NCBI RefSeq assembly: GCF_041521385.1
Contig: NZ_CP168006.1
Span: 2,198,858-2,262,857, forward strand
Reading direction: 5' to 3'
Length of the DNA stretch: 64,000 nt
Source of the DNA: Alcaligenes faecalis
GTDB taxonomy: Bacteria; Pseudomonadota; Gammaproteobacteria; Burkholderiales; Burkholderiaceae_B
Under the pieces are notes generated by a model. The model saw only the letters and a program-made list of their open reading frames with translations, searched no databases and had not been told where the DNA came from. Position numbers and translations under genes: made by a program. Of the stretch, positions 8,194 to 18,059 are shown piece by piece (position 1 is the first letter of the stretch; each line of letters opens with the position of its first letter).

Positions 8194-10026
8194 ATGCACG
8201 CCCTGTCCCGCCTCTCAGAGGCCAATCGCACCGCGATTGCCCACATTACCGACGAGCTCGATCCGCTTTCCCTGAACTGGCTATCCGGCTATCTCGCAGG
8301 TGTCGCGCAAGTACGCCACACCGGCCTTCCCGCTCAAGCGCCTGCTTCCCCTGAACTGTCTTTGGTGCCCGCCGCCGCTGCACCCGCCCAACGACCCGCC
8401 ACCATTGTGTTTGGCAGTCAGACAGGCAATGCCCAACGCGTCGCCGAAGCCTTTGCCCAACGCTGCGAAGCCGCCGGTATCCCCGTGCGCCTGCTGCGCG
8501 CCGACCGTTACCCCACGCGCGAGCTGAAAGAAGAGCGTCTGCTGTACATCATTATCAGCACCCAGGGTGAAGGCGACCCGCCAGACGACTCTATCGCGTT
8601 TTTCGAGTTTCTGTCCGGTGCCCGTGCTCCCAAGCTGCCCGAGCTGAAATTCGGTGTGCTGGGCTTGGGTGATTCCAGCTACCCCCTGTTCTGTGGGATC
8701 GCGGAAAAGATCGATCAACGTCTGCTGGCTCTGGGTGCGCAACGCATTCTGGACGCAGGCCTGGCCGATCTGGATATTGATACGGTTGCCGCCCCCTGGC
8801 AGGACAGAGCCTTTGGTTTTCTGGAAACGGATCACCAGGCCCACGCCGCGTCAACCGTTCCTGCCGCCCAATCCAGCAATGTGACGGTGCTGGAAACCCA
8901 GAATCGCAGCAACTTCACCCGCGACAATCCATTCCAAGCCACCGTGCTGCAAAGCCAAAGCATTACGGGCCGCAACAGCACCCGCGATATCTATCACTAC
9001 GAGTTGTCGCTGGAAGGCAGTGGCCTGAACTACCAACCCGGTGATGCATTGGGTGTTTGGCCTACGCAAAACGCCAAGCTGGTCCAAGCCGTTATCCAGA
9101 CCTTAAGGCTGGACCCGCAAGAGACCGTCACCCTTCAGGACAAGTCGCATACGCTGCAAGCGTGGCTGAGCCACTACCGTGAGCTGACACAACTGACCAA
9201 GCCTTTCCTGGTGGAACTGGCCAAGCGCAACAACGATACCGTGCTGCAAACGGCTGTGGGCCCAGATGGTTTGAGTACCCTGCAAGAGTTGCTGAAAACC
9301 CATCAAGTGCTGGACGTACTGGAACGCTTCCCCGCCACCTGGAGCGCCACCGAGTTGGTGCAAGCCCTGCGCCCTCTAGCACCCCGCATGTACTCCATTG
9401 CCTCCAGCCAGTCCGAGGTGGACGAAGAAGTGCATCTGACTGTGGCTAATGTGCGCTACCAGTTCAACGAGCAGGATCGTTGGGGCGTGGCTTCCGACTA
9501 TCTGGCCCGCCTCAGTGAAGGCGATACGGTTCCCGTCTTTATCGACCCCAATACTCGCTTCCGCCTGCCTGAAGATACCAACCGCGACGTGATCATGATT
9601 GGTCCCGGCACCGGCGTCGCCCCCTTCCGTGCCTTTGTGCAGGAACGCAGCGTTCAGGGTGGTGAAGGCCGTAATTGGCTGTTCTTTGGTAACCCGCACT
9701 TTCACTCCGATTTTCTCTACCAGACCGAATGGCAACGCGCCTTGCAGGACGGCCAGTTACAGCACCTGGACCTGGCGTTCTCGCGCGATCAGGAAAACAA
9801 GGTTTACGTCCAGCACCGCTTGCTGGAAAAAGCAGCCGAGGTCTATGCCTGGGTTCAGGGCGGCGCCCACATTTATGTGTGCGGTGATGCCAAGCAGATG
9901 GCCAGGGACGTACACCAGACCCTGCAAGAAATTGCCCGCCAGGAAGGTGGATTGGACGCAGACCAGGCTCGCAGCTGGTTGGAGGAACTCTCGGCGCAGG
10001 GCCGCTACGCCCGCGACGTTTACTGA
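8194..10026 (+). CDS. cysJ: Sulfite reductase (NADPH) flavoprotein subunit CysJ
   Basis: The 610-residue alpha subunit carries electrons from NADPH through FAD and FMN to the CysI hemoprotein for assimilatory sulfite reduction. It begins with the short helical stretch typical of CysJ (LSRLSEANRTAIAHITDELDPLSLNWLSGYL, of which the second half is the marker). A flavodoxin domain follows from about residue 68 (IVFGSQTGNAQRVAEAF), then an FAD domain with MYSIASSQ and an NADPH domain with GPGTGVAPFRAF and YVCGDAKQMARDV. The C-terminus ends in RYARDVY, as in the family. The start codon has only a weak Shine-Dalgarno. It sits 11 bases upstream of cysI. Confidence 0.96.
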   Translation: MHALSRLSEANRTAIAHITDELDPLSLNWLSGYLAGVAQVRHTGLPAQAPASPELSLVPAAAAPAQRPATIVFGSQTGNAQRVAEAFAQRCEAAGIPVRLLRADRYPTRELKEERLLYIIISTQGEGDPPDDSIAFFEFLSGARAPKLPELKFGVLGLGDSSYPLFCGIAEKIDQRLLALGAQRILDAGLADLDIDTVAAPWQDRAFGFLETDHQAHAASTVPAAQSSNVTVLETQNRSNFTRDNPFQATVLQSQSITGRNSTRDIYHYELSLEGSGLNYQPGDALGVWPTQNAKLVQAVIQTLRLDPQETVTLQDKSHTLQAWLSHYRELTQLTKPFLVELAKRNNDTVLQTAVGPDGLSTLQELLKTHQVLDVLERFPATWSATELVQALRPLAPRMYSIASSQSEVDEEVHLTVANVRYQFNEQDRWGVASDYLARLSEGDTVPVFIDPNTRFRLPEDTNRDVIMIGPGTGVAPFRAFVQERSVQGGEGRNWLFFGNPHFHSDFLYQTEWQRALQDGQLQHLDLAFSRDQENKVYVQHRLLEKAAEVYAWVQGGAHIYVCGDAKQMARDVHQTLQEIARQEGGLDADQARSWLEELSAQGRYARDVY

Positions 10027-10037
10027 GAAGCAAGGAC

Positions 10038-11747
10038 ATGACAACAAAGAAAATCGCCGCTATCGAGCAGGTAAAAATTGATAGCCGCTATCTGCGCGGT
10101 GGCATTACCGAGGGTCTGGCTGACCCGATTACCGGCGCCATCAGCGAAGACGACAACAAGCTGCTGAAGTTTCACGGCAGCTATCAGCAAGACGACCGCG
10201 ACCAGCGCGAAGAGCGTCGCAAACAAAAGCTGGAACCGGCGTTCAGCTTCATGATTCGTGCCCGCTTGCCCGGCGGCGTAGTCACGCCCGCCCAGTGGCT
10301 GGCCTTTGACCAGATCGCCTGTGACTGGGCCCAGTTTGGCCTGCGCATTACCACCCGCCAGACCTTTCAGTGGCACGGCGTGCGCAAGCCCTTTTTAAAG
10401 CCCACCCTGCAAGCCATCAACAAGGCCATGTCCACGACATTGGCCACTTGCGGCGACGTGAACCGCCAGGTGGTCAGCGCCACCAACCCCTTGCTGTCCG
10501 AACAGCACGGTCTGGTCCAAGAGTGGGCTGACAAGATTTCCGAAACCTTCCTGCCCAAAACTCGCGCCTATGCCGAAATCTGGCTGGACGGCAAAAAAGT
10601 CGAAGACGCGATTGATGGCGAAGACTTTGAACCGATTTACGGCAAGACTTACCTGCCCCGCAAATTCAAGATCGGCATTGCCGTGCCTCCCTTGAATGAT
10701 GTGGACGTGTTTGCGCAGGACATCGGCCTGATCGCAATTATTGAAAACAATCAGTTGCTGGGCTTTAACGTCGCCATTGGCGGCGGCATGGGTGCCACAC
10801 ATGGCGACGACACCACCTACCCGCGACTGGGCAGCGTAATCGGCTTTGTCCGCCCCGAGCAATTGCTGGCTGTTTGCGAAGCCGTTATCACCACACAACG
10901 AGACCACGGCAACCGCGACGAGCGCCGTCATGCCCGTCTGAAATACACCGTGGATAAGCTGGGTGCCGACTGGTTCCTGGAAGAGGTCCAAAACCGCAGT
11001 GGTCAAACACTGGAGCCGTCGCGCCCCTATCACTTTGACCACAATGGCGACCGCTTCGGTTGGACCCAGGGCAGCAATGGCCGCTGGCACCTGAGCCTGC
11101 GTATCGATTCGGGCCGCATCATGGATACCGAAGTCGGCCCCTGGCTGACGGGTATGCGTGAAATTGCCAAGATTCACCAAGGACAGTTCCGCCTGACCTG
11201 CAACCAGAACCTGATCATTGCTGATGTACCTGAAGCGAATAAGGCCAAGATCGACAAGCTGGTTGCCGACCACAAGCTGGATGTGTACCAGACACAAAGC
11301 GGCATACGCAGCAGCACGATTGCCTGTGTCTCTCTGCCAACCTGCGGCCTGGCCATGGCCGAGAGTGAACGCTACGCCCCCATCTTGCTGCCCAAGCTGG
11401 AAACTCTGCTGGACAAGTACCAGTTGCGTGACGAGCGCATTGTGCTGCGTATCTCCGGCTGCCCCAACGGCTGCGCCCGTCCGTACCTGGGTGAGATTGC
11501 CCTGGTGGGCCGTGCCCTGGGTCGCTATGACCTACGTTTGGGTGCGAACTTCAGCGGCGAACGCCTGAACGTCATCTACCGCCAGAATATTGATGAACCT
11601 GAAATTCTGAGCATTCTGGACGAGCTGTTTGGCCGCTTCGCTGCCGAGCGTCTGAAGGGCGAACATTTTGGTGATTTCCTGGTTCGCGCTGGCGTGGTTG
11701 CCGAACCTTCAAGCCGATTGATTCCTTTGGTTTTACAACCAGCCTGA
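10038..11747 (+). CDS. cysI: Sulfite reductase (NADPH) hemoprotein beta subunit CysI
   Basis: This 569-residue subunit reduces sulfite to sulfide at a coupled siroheme/4Fe-4S centre. The cluster cysteines are visible as [14 protein letters not shown] and [14 protein letters not shown], together forming the C-x5-C ... C-x3-C pattern. Siroheme-contacting arginines are expected in the [10 protein letters not shown] segment near residue 115. The length matches E. coli CysI (570). It lies 11 bases after cysJ and one base before cysG, whose product makes its siroheme cofactor. Confidence 0.97.
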   Translation: MTTKKIAAIEQVKIDSRYLRGGITEGLADPITGAISEDDNKLLKFHGSYQQDDRDQREERRKQKLEPAFSFMIRARLPGGVVTPAQWLAFDQIACDWAQFGLRITTRQTFQWHGVRKPFLKPTLQAINKAMSTTLATCGDVNRQVVSATNPLLSEQHGLVQEWADKISETFLPKTRAYAEIWLDGKKVEDAIDGEDFEPIYGKTYLPRKFKIGIAVPPLNDVDVFAQDIGLIAIIENNQLLGFNVAIGGGMGATHGDDTTYPRLGSVIGFVRPEQLLAVCEAVITTQRDHGNRDERRHARLKYTVDKLGADWFLEEVQNRSGQTLEPSRPYHFDHNGDRFGWTQGSNGRWHLSLRIDSGRIMDTEVGPWLTGMREIAKIHQGQFRLTCNQNLIIADVPEANKAKIDKLVADHKLDVYQTQSGIRSSTIACVSLPTCGLAMAESERYAPILLPKLETLLDKYQLRDERIVLRISGCPNGCARPYLGEIALVGRALGRYDLRLGANFSGERLNVIYRQNIDEPEILSILDELFGRFAAERLKGEHFGDFLVRAGVVAEPSSRLIPLVLQPA

Positions 11748-11748
11748 T

Positions 11749-13203
11749 ATGAACCTCTTTCCTTTATTCGCCAACTTGAAGCAGCGCGCCGTACTAGTGA
11801 TCGGTGGTGGAGAAATCGCCGAGCGCAAAGTGCGTCTGGTCCTGGCTGCGGGTGCCCAGGTCACATTGATCGCCCCCTATGTGGTGGACAGTCTGCAAGA
11901 GCTGGCGAACCAAGGGCGCATCACCCTGATTCGGCAGTGCTATCAGGCCCAGCATCTGCAAGGGGCCTGGCTGATTATTGCCGCTACTGACAAGCGGAAC
12001 GTGAATCAGGTCATTGCCCAGGATGCACAAGAAGCACGCATTCTGGTCAATGTAGTGGACGACCCCGAATTGTCCAGTTTTCAGGTGCCGGCCATTGTGG
12101 ATCGTTCTCCGCTGATTATTGCGATTTCCTCAGCGGGGTCAGCTCCCATGTTGGCACGGCGAGTACGGGAGCAATTGGAAACCATGTTGGACCACAGCCT
12201 GGGTGCGATCAGCCGTCTGGCGCAGGAATACCGCAGCGCCATTCGGCGCGCTCGCCCCGAGCTGGGTGCGCGCCGCCGTTTCTACGACTGGCTGCTGGAT
12301 GGCCCGGTGGGGGCGGCACTACGTAGCCATCAAAATGAACAGGCACGCCTTAGTCTGGAAAGCGCGCTGCAACAGCCGGAATCGCCTCGCGCCACACAAG
12401 GCCGTGTGATTCTGGTGGGCGCCGGCCCAGGCGATCCAGGTCTGCTGACGCTGCATGCCTTGCGCGCACTGAACCGTGCTGATGTGATTCTGTACGATAG
12501 GCTGGTATCCGATCAGGTGATGGAACTAGCCCGTCGCGATGCGCACCGCATTTTTGTCGGTAAGCAGTTGGGCGAAGACCATCATCAAACTCAGAACCGT
12601 ATTCATCAGCTCATGATTGAACATGCCCGCGCCGGCCAAACTGTGGTGCGCCTGAAAGGCGGCGATGGCTTTATCTTTGGCCGGGGCGGTGAAGAGCTGG
12701 AATATCTGGCCGAGCACGGTGTCGCCTTTGAAGTGGTGCCCGGCATCACGGCTGCCCTTGCCTGTGCGGCTTATAGCGGCATTCCTCTGACACACCGCGA
12801 TCACGCCCAGTCCGTACAGTTTGTGACGGCACATCGTAAAAGTGGTCACGGTATCGAGGATTGGAACCCGCTACTCGATACCAGCCAGACGGTAGCTGTG
12901 TACATGGGCCTGCAGCAAATTCTGGGGTTTAGCCATGAGCTGGTACAGCGTGGCCGCAGTGCCGCTACGCCCTGCGCCTTGATTGAAAACGGCTCACGCC
13001 CCGAACAGCGCACCTTGTTGTCCACACTGGAAAATATTGCCCAGGATGCCCAGCAATATCAGTTTGCCAGCCCCTGCATTTTGGTGATTGGTCAGGTGGC
13101 GACCTTGGGCGCTACCTTGTCCTGGTATGGCGAGTTGATCGATCAGCTAAGCCCACGTATGGCGATTGAGCAGGATGCGGATAGTACGCTAGTCGCAGCC
13201 TGA
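11749..13203 (+). CDS. cysG: Siroheme synthase CysG (trifunctional)
   Basis: A 484-residue fusion that makes siroheme for CysI from uroporphyrinogen III. The N-terminal NAD-dependent precorrin-2 dehydrogenase/ferrochelatase domain starts with [17 protein letters not shown] near residue 17. The C-terminal SAM-dependent methyltransferase starts near residue 220 with [19 protein letters not shown] and has [17 protein letters not shown] and [21 protein letters not shown] (only the first part is essential). It is about 27 residues longer than E. coli CysG, with a variable tail. The start ATG lies one base after the cysI stop, which supports cotranscription of cysJIG. Confidence 0.95.
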   Translation: MNLFPLFANLKQRAVLVIGGGEIAERKVRLVLAAGAQVTLIAPYVVDSLQELANQGRITLIRQCYQAQHLQGAWLIIAATDKRNVNQVIAQDAQEARILVNVVDDPELSSFQVPAIVDRSPLIIAISSAGSAPMLARRVREQLETMLDHSLGAISRLAQEYRSAIRRARPELGARRRFYDWLLDGPVGAALRSHQNEQARLSLESALQQPESPRATQGRVILVGAGPGDPGLLTLHALRALNRADVILYDRLVSDQVMELARRDAHRIFVGKQLGEDHHQTQNRIHQLMIEHARAGQTVVRLKGGDGFIFGRGGEELEYLAEHGVAFEVVPGITAALACAAYSGIPLTHRDHAQSVQFVTAHRKSGHGIEDWNPLLDTSQTVAVYMGLQQILGFSHELVQRGRSAATPCALIENGSRPEQRTLLSTLENIAQDAQQYQFASPCILVIGQVATLGATLSWYGELIDQLSPRMAIEQDADSTLVAA

Positions 13204-13246
13204 ACCCGCCGTCCCCAGAGTAATAGCGGCACCAAGATGAACATAA

Positions 13247-13279
13247 AAAGGCCCTCAACATGTCTTGTTGAGGGCCTTT
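13247..13279. terminator. Bidirectional terminator between cysG and the ABC importer operon
   Basis: A perfect 14-bp stem (13247-13260 with 13266-13279) has a 5-base loop. The T tract is longer on the minus strand (TTTTTAT), so it is strongest for the leftward ABC operon. It also ends cysJIG, which converges on it. Confidence 0.85.
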
Positions 13280-13453
13280 CCAGTCGGTATTCCGGTGTTT
13301 CTGCAACAACCGCCAAACACGCACACCACCCAAGCGATGCAGCAAAAGTGTGAAACGGCGGGTTCCGTGCTCATTTTCGCTACCCTGCACTTCCTGAAAG
13401 CACTGAGCAGTCAACTGCTTCCCCCCTTGAAGTCGAAGGGCAAGCGTATGTTT

Positions 13454-14284
13454 TTAACGCTGTCCAAAAGCCGCAAACATGGCTCGCAACGCACTATCCA
13501 GCAGATAGCCAATCAGACCAATCAGGACAATCACGGCCATCAACTCGGAATACGCCATGCGATCACGCGTATCCAGAATCAGGTAACCCAAACCGGCTGA
13601 CACACCCAGCATTTCGCAGGGCACCAGCACAATCCACAAGACACCGATGGCCAGTCGGCTACCCGTCAGTACCGAGCCGACAATGCCGGGCAGAATCAAA
13701 TACACAAGCGTTTCCATCTTGGTGGCTGCCAGACTGCGCCCCAGCATCAGCCAACGCGGATTCAAATGACGTACACCCGAAGCCGTATTCAGCAAGACAG
13801 GCCAGACACCAGCCACACCCAGCAGAAAATAAATCGGTGCATCCCCAATCCCGAAGGCCATGACAGCAATGGGCATCCAGGACAAGGGCGAGATCATGCG
13901 CAAGAACTGGAACAAGGGAGTCAATGCGGCGTGGGCTCGGGCTGACAAACCCAGCAGCAAACCAGCCGGCACGCCGACACCCAATGAAATGGCCAAGCCC
14001 ACAACAATACGCTGCAAGCTGGCGCCTACATGCATCCAGGTCTCTGACCAGCCCAGTATGTCCAGCAAGCTATGAAACGCGGCTGCAGGACCGAATTGCT
14101 GCATTAAAGCGCTGCTGGACCAGGCCGTGGCCAGGTACCACAGCACGACTCCCGTCAACAAACCGCCCAGACCCCACAGGGTGCTGGCAATCCAGGCATT
14201 CAATTTTGGACGTCGCAAAGACGCAGCCGATCGCGGATCGGACTGCGCCAATGGCGAAGAAGAAGCAGACACACTCAAACTCAT
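13454..14284 (-). CDS. ABC transporter permease, nitrate/sulfonate/taurine (SsuC) type
   Basis: A 276-residue inner-membrane protein with about six hydrophobic segments. The BPD-type signature near the loop that contacts the ATPase is seen as GRSLAATKMETLVYLILPGIVGSVLTGSRLA (the EAA loop; only its G-x-L pattern is diagnostic). After a 35-residue cytoplasmic N-terminus the first segment runs WGLGGLLTGVVLWYLATAW. The start overlaps the stop of the binding-protein gene by 4 bases. It completes an importer with the two upstream genes. Sulfonate or related organosulfur is the favoured substrate because of the cys genes next door, but nitrate, taurine or thiamine-precursor importers look alike. Confidence 0.85.
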   Translation of the reverse strand: MSLSVSASSSPLAQSDPRSAASLRRPKLNAWIASTLWGLGGLLTGVVLWYLATAWSSSALMQQFGPAAAFHSLLDILGWSETWMHVGASLQRIVVGLAISLGVGVPAGLLLGLSARAHAALTPLFQFLRMISPLSWMPIAVMAFGIGDAPIYFLLGVAGVWPVLLNTASGVRHLNPRWLMLGRSLAATKMETLVYLILPGIVGSVLTGSRLAIGVLWIVLVPCEMLGVSAGLGYLILDTRDRMAYSELMAVIVLIGLIGYLLDSALRAMFAAFGQR

Positions 14285-15477
14285 ACAACAATGCTCTCGT
14301 TGCGGCTGTATTGCTCGGACAAGCCAAACTGCGCCAGACCACCCTGCTTTTCCAACGCGGCACGGACAAAGCGGTCATCCACCAGATCACTGGCTACGTG
14401 CTCAGGAGACAGCCCTTCCAGAAAGCCACGTTCGCCCTGGATCAAGGTCCCTTGCAGCATTTGCACCAAAGACTCGGTGTAGCTGGGGAAGGGATAAGGT
14501 TGAAAATCGATACGCTGGTCGTCCCAGTCCGGATGACGAATCACGCCAGACTTCACATATTGCGCACGATCTGCCGGGTCCGGGGACAGCACTTTCAACA
14601 GATTTTCCTGAGTATGCGGGGTATAACGGTTACCCCCTTCGCGCGACAGAATTTTGGCCGCCTCAGCACGGTTACTGCGTATCCAGATCTGTGCCTTGAC
14701 CAGGCCATCCACCACGCCTTGCGACCATTGGGGTCGAGTCTGCAAATCCTGCTCGTGCATGAAGGCTACGCAACAGGCATGATCGCGCCAAACGTCGCCG
14801 GTAAAGCGCAGGATGCGGCCCATACCTTGAGTTTCTGCCAAGGCATTGAAAGGTTCAGCCACAGTAAAACCGGCAATTCGACCCGAAGCCAAGGCCGGAG
14901 GCATATCGGCAGGGGCCATCACCACCAGATTGACCTCATTGGGTGCCAGCGCACCGGCGTGTTTCACGACTGGCGTCAGGCCATGTGCTTTGAGCACATG
15001 CTGCAACACCACATTGTGAATCGAGTACCAGAAAGGAATCGCCACTGTCTGCCCGCCCAGTTGCTCGGCCGAGCTGATGTTCTGCGCCACCGTGATGGCG
15101 GAGCCACTCATGTGATTCCAGGCCACCACTTTTGCAGGTACTTTGCTGCCGTAGCGTGCCCACACCGTCATGGGCGAGAGCAAATGCACCAAATTGACCT
15201 GACCGGAGATAAAGGCCTCAACCAGTTGCGCCCAGCTGCGCACCATCACAGGCTTTTCCACCGCAATGCCTGCTTCTTCAAAGTATCCATTGTGATGCGC
15301 GACCAACATGGCGGTGGCATCGGTAATCGGCAAATAGCCGATACGCAAAGGCGCATTCGACTCGCTTTGTGCACGGGCTGCCCCTTGGGCCAGCAAGGGT
15401 GCAGCGCCCGCTACCGTCAACAAGGACGCCAGTTTCAACAGGTCGCGACGGGTACGGGACGTAGGAGATTCAATCAT
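14281..15477 (-). CDS. Tat-exported ABC substrate-binding protein (NMT1/SsuA-like)
   Basis: The start is placed at ATG 15477 (398 residues) because AAGGTG lies six bases upstream and because the protein then begins MIESPTSRTRRDLLKLA, a twin-arginine export signal ending at ...RAQS. A longer frame from 15636 would overlap the ATPase gene and hide the signal. The mature part starts LRIGYLPITDATAMLVAHHNGYF, typical of NrtA/SsuA/CmpA-type binding proteins. Tat export suggests folding before export. The gene lies 10 bases after the ATPase gene and overlaps the permease gene. The substrate is not evident from sequence; an organosulfur compound is inferred. Confidence 0.87.
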   Translation of the reverse strand: MIESPTSRTRRDLLKLASLLTVAGAAPLLAQGAARAQSESNAPLRIGYLPITDATAMLVAHHNGYFEEAGIAVEKPVMVRSWAQLVEAFISGQVNLVHLLSPMTVWARYGSKVPAKVVAWNHMSGSAITVAQNISSAEQLGGQTVAIPFWYSIHNVVLQHVLKAHGLTPVVKHAGALAPNEVNLVVMAPADMPPALASGRIAGFTVAEPFNALAETQGMGRILRFTGDVWRDHACCVAFMHEQDLQTRPQWSQGVVDGLVKAQIWIRSNRAEAAKILSREGGNRYTPHTQENLLKVLSPDPADRAQYVKSGVIRHPDWDDQRIDFQPYPFPSYTESLVQMLQGTLIQGERGFLEGLSPEHVASDLVDDRFVRAALEKQGGLAQFGLSEQYSRNESIVV

Positions 15478-15487
15478 GAAGTGCACC

Positions 15488-16297
15488 TTACAAAACAGAA
15501 GCGTGAACCGCCTGGGCGAGGCTTTGCTCCAGGCTGGCCACAATTTCCAGGCGTATGGCCTGAAGCCAGTTATCCAGATGAGATCGGGGATGTGCCGGGC
15601 AGCTCCATTCACGCTGCAAGCCGGCAGGACGGCCACCTAGAAGCAGGGCGCGGTCCGCCAGCAAGAGGGCTTCATCAATATCGTGAGTGACCAGCACAAT
15701 GGCGCAGCCAGTCTGGTCGCGTATCGACAGAATCAGCTCCTGCATCTGCCGACGGGTGACTTCGTCCAGCGCACCAAAAGGCTCATCCATCAACAAGACC
15801 TGCGGACGACGAGCCAGACAACGCGCAATGGCAACACGCTGTGCCATCCCGCCCGACAAGGCGCCAGGACGCTGATGGCGGTTTTCATAGAGGCCGACCT
15901 GACGCAGCGCCTGTTCAACGCGCTGGCGGCGCTCTGCAGCCGATACGGAAGGTTGGCGCGCAAAGCCCAGGCCAAAGCCGGTATTGGCCTGCACGTTCAG
16001 CCACGGCAAGAGAATGGCTTCCTGAAACGCCATGGCCAAAGCGGGATGAACTCCACGCACGGCCTGCCCCAGAAAGGACACCTCGCCCTGAGTAGGCGCT
16101 TGCAAACCAGCCAGAACCCGCAACAAGGAGGACTTGCCCACCCCGCTGGGCCCCAGCAACGCCACGATCTCGCCCGCGCGCACGTTCAAGTCCAGGTTCT
16201 GCAAGATCGTCTGGCCACCGTAGGCCAGACTGATCCCCCGTGCGGACAAGAGCCCGGCCCCTTCAGAATCGGTATGCGAGGGGGCGGCGGAACTCAT
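15488..16297 (-). CDS. ABC transporter ATPase, nitrate/sulfonate (SsuB) type
   Basis: A 269-residue nucleotide-binding subunit. Walker A is GPSGVGKSS near residue 50. The signature LSGGMAQRVAIARCLARRP is followed by Walker B VLLMDEPFGALDE and the H-loop VTHDIDEALLLADR. It resembles SsuB/TauB/NrtD proteins. The start overlaps the stop of the flavoprotein gene by 4 bases (ATGA), placing it third in the operon. It would energise uptake through the permease encoded two genes downstream. Confidence 0.9.
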   Translation of the reverse strand: MSSAAPSHTDSEGAGLLSARGISLAYGGQTILQNLDLNVRAGEIVALLGPSGVGKSSLLRVLAGLQAPTQGEVSFLGQAVRGVHPALAMAFQEAILLPWLNVQANTGFGLGFARQPSVSAAERRQRVEQALRQVGLYENRHQRPGALSGGMAQRVAIARCLARRPQVLLMDEPFGALDEVTRRQMQELILSIRDQTGCAIVLVTHDIDEALLLADRALLLGGRPAGLQREWSCPAHPRSHLDNWLQAIRLEIVASLEQSLAQAVHASVL

Positions 16298-17385
16298 ACG
16301 GCATCCTGCCCAAGTTCGGCTTTCAGTTGCGCCACCGTGGGCGAGATCAAAGGCACCAGCATGGCTTCACGATAACGGCGCAACAGTTGCGGATGCTTGC
16401 CCTGCATATAGGTTGCCCCGCCAATTGCAGAGCTTTCCAAGGCCACAGCCTGCGACGCCAGACTGCTTAGCTCGATACGCACTTTGAACAGGTCAGGCGG
16501 CGTGGCCGAGCCAGGCTTACGTACGGCATCAACCAGCACATCCGACAACTCCTGTACACGATCCAGCAAACGGCGAGCGGGCTGTTCCTGTACCCATTGG
16601 CAGCGGGGCGCATCCAGCACTTGTTTCAAGGAACGGCGCGCCAGGCCCATGGTCATGCCGCATTGCAGCGCCATGAAACGGGGGCGTACCGTGCGCACAA
16701 AGTGGCCTGCATCGGGATGCAGCAAGCGCTCCTGTCCCAGACGCACGGCATTGAACGTCAAGGCGGCGGTATTGCTGCCACGTAGTCCGACCAGATCCAG
16801 GTCTGCCGAACGCTCCAATCCTGGATCACCCAGTTCTGCCACCCAAATACCAGCCTGATTCTCGGGCATGGCGGCCACAATGGCGACCAGGCAGTTGCCG
16901 GGGCGCAGATTGGTAATCCAGGGCAGGCGGCCTTCAAACTGCCATTGCCCTTGTTCGGGCTGAGCACGCACTTGCAACTCTTCAATGCCACCCAAAAACT
17001 TGATGGCATTGGACAGGCCCGTCGCACCGGCAATACTGCCGTCCAGCAAACCGGGTAGATAACGCTCGCGCATGGCGGAGTCCTGCACGTCACGCAGGTA
17101 TTCAATAAAGGTGCGCTGGCTCCACAGGACAAAACCCGCTGCTAGCGAATGCTCAGCCACTTCCACGATGGATTGAACGGCATCGCCAAAGTCGGAAAAA
17201 TCTGCTTTCAAGCCCAGGCTCAACAAACCGTCTTGCGCCAGGCGAGGCAGCAAGGCCTGCGCCTGGGAGGCATCGCTATCCAGCGACAGGGCGTGCTCTT
17301 CCAGCCACTGAGCCAAGCCGGGCGACAAAACAGGGCGCTCTGAGGCCAGCACAGGCTGCTCAGCGCATTTTAAGGGGTTTCCCAT
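16294..17385 (-). CDS. Acyl-CoA-dehydrogenase-like flavoprotein (SfnB-like, sulfur acquisition)
   Basis: A 363-residue protein with the fold pattern of acyl-CoA dehydrogenases and flavin-dependent monooxygenases: an N-terminal helical domain, a middle beta domain near residues 115-215 (GATGLSNAIKFL, LPWITNLRPG) and a C-terminal helical domain. Its small size and its place with a nitrate/sulfonate-type ABC importer fit the SfnB/DszC-like group used in sulfur acquisition rather than beta-oxidation. The start lies 16 bases inside the upstream gene, preceded by GGAGG, so translation is coupled. The oxidised substrate and the source of reduced flavin are unknown; no flavin reductase gene is adjacent. 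Confidence 0.7.
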   Translation of the reverse strand: MGNPLKCAEQPVLASERPVLSPGLAQWLEEHALSLDSDASQAQALLPRLAQDGLLSLGLKADFSDFGDAVQSIVEVAEHSLAAGFVLWSQRTFIEYLRDVQDSAMRERYLPGLLDGSIAGATGLSNAIKFLGGIEELQVRAQPEQGQWQFEGRLPWITNLRPGNCLVAIVAAMPENQAGIWVAELGDPGLERSADLDLVGLRGSNTAALTFNAVRLGQERLLHPDAGHFVRTVRPRFMALQCGMTMGLARRSLKQVLDAPRCQWVQEQPARRLLDRVQELSDVLVDAVRKPGSATPPDLFKVRIELSSLASQAVALESSAIGGATYMQGKHPQLLRRYREAMLVPLISPTVAQLKAELGQDAV

Positions 17386-17930
17386 GCGTAGGCCTCCAGC
17401 TGGCTATTGAGCGGCGTACGGGCCAGATTATTGGCAAAGTTGCAGATCGTCGCCAAGCCGATGCCGGTAATCACTTCCAAAGCCTGCTGGTCGCCATAAC
17501 CGGCAGCACGGAAATCAGCCAGGGCTTGGTCGGATACCTGACCACGGGTATCGATCACGGCGCGACTGAACAAAGCCAATGCTTGCAGGCGCTCGTCGTT
17601 GATCTGATCAAAGCCACGCGCACGCAAGGCAGCCAGGATTTCCGGGTCCAGCTTGGCTTTATGGGTCGCAATGGCAGTGTGACCAGCCACGCAGAAGCGG
17701 CAACCGTGAGTGGTGCCGGCAACCAGTTGCACCACCTCGCGCTCGACCAGCGACAGGCTGGCGGTGGCGTTCAGGGCGGACATATCCTGATAGGCTTGCA
17801 GGGCAACGGGTGCATTGGCCAAAATAGCCAGCAAATTGGACAAAAAGCCGCTACCACGCACCGCTTTTTCAAGGGCTGGTTTGACCGCCTCTGGTGCGGA
17901 GTCCACAGTATGCAAAGTTAAGCGGGTCAT
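17370..17930 (-). CDS. AhpD-like / carboxymuconolactone decarboxylase family protein
   Basis: A 186-residue member of the CMD/AhpD fold. The redox motif is visible as HGCRFCVAGH with Cys77, Cys80 and His84, preceded by the conserved glutamate in LVEREVVQLV. Proteins with this motif act as peroxidase-like thiol enzymes. It is the first gene of the five-gene operon that continues with the flavoprotein and ABC importer, and it is divergent from the AraC regulator. A role in dealing with peroxide or reactive sulfur made by the flavoprotein is possible, but this is only a context inference. Confidence 0.8.
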   Translation of the reverse strand: MTRLTLHTVDSAPEAVKPALEKAVRGSGFLSNLLAILANAPVALQAYQDMSALNATASLSLVEREVVQLVAGTTHGCRFCVAGHTAIATHKAKLDPEILAALRARGFDQINDERLQALALFSRAVIDTRGQVSDQALADFRAAGYGDQQALEVITGIGLATICNFANNLARTPLNSQLEAYAWETP

Positions 17931-18059
17931 GATGGCGACAATTCCTTAGTTAATCCGAGAAGGTTTTATTGTCGATTGACTGACGCCTTATCTCCATGTG
18001 CGAACATAGCGGTATTCATATTAAAAATATCCACGAAAAGAAATAAGCATATTTTTTGC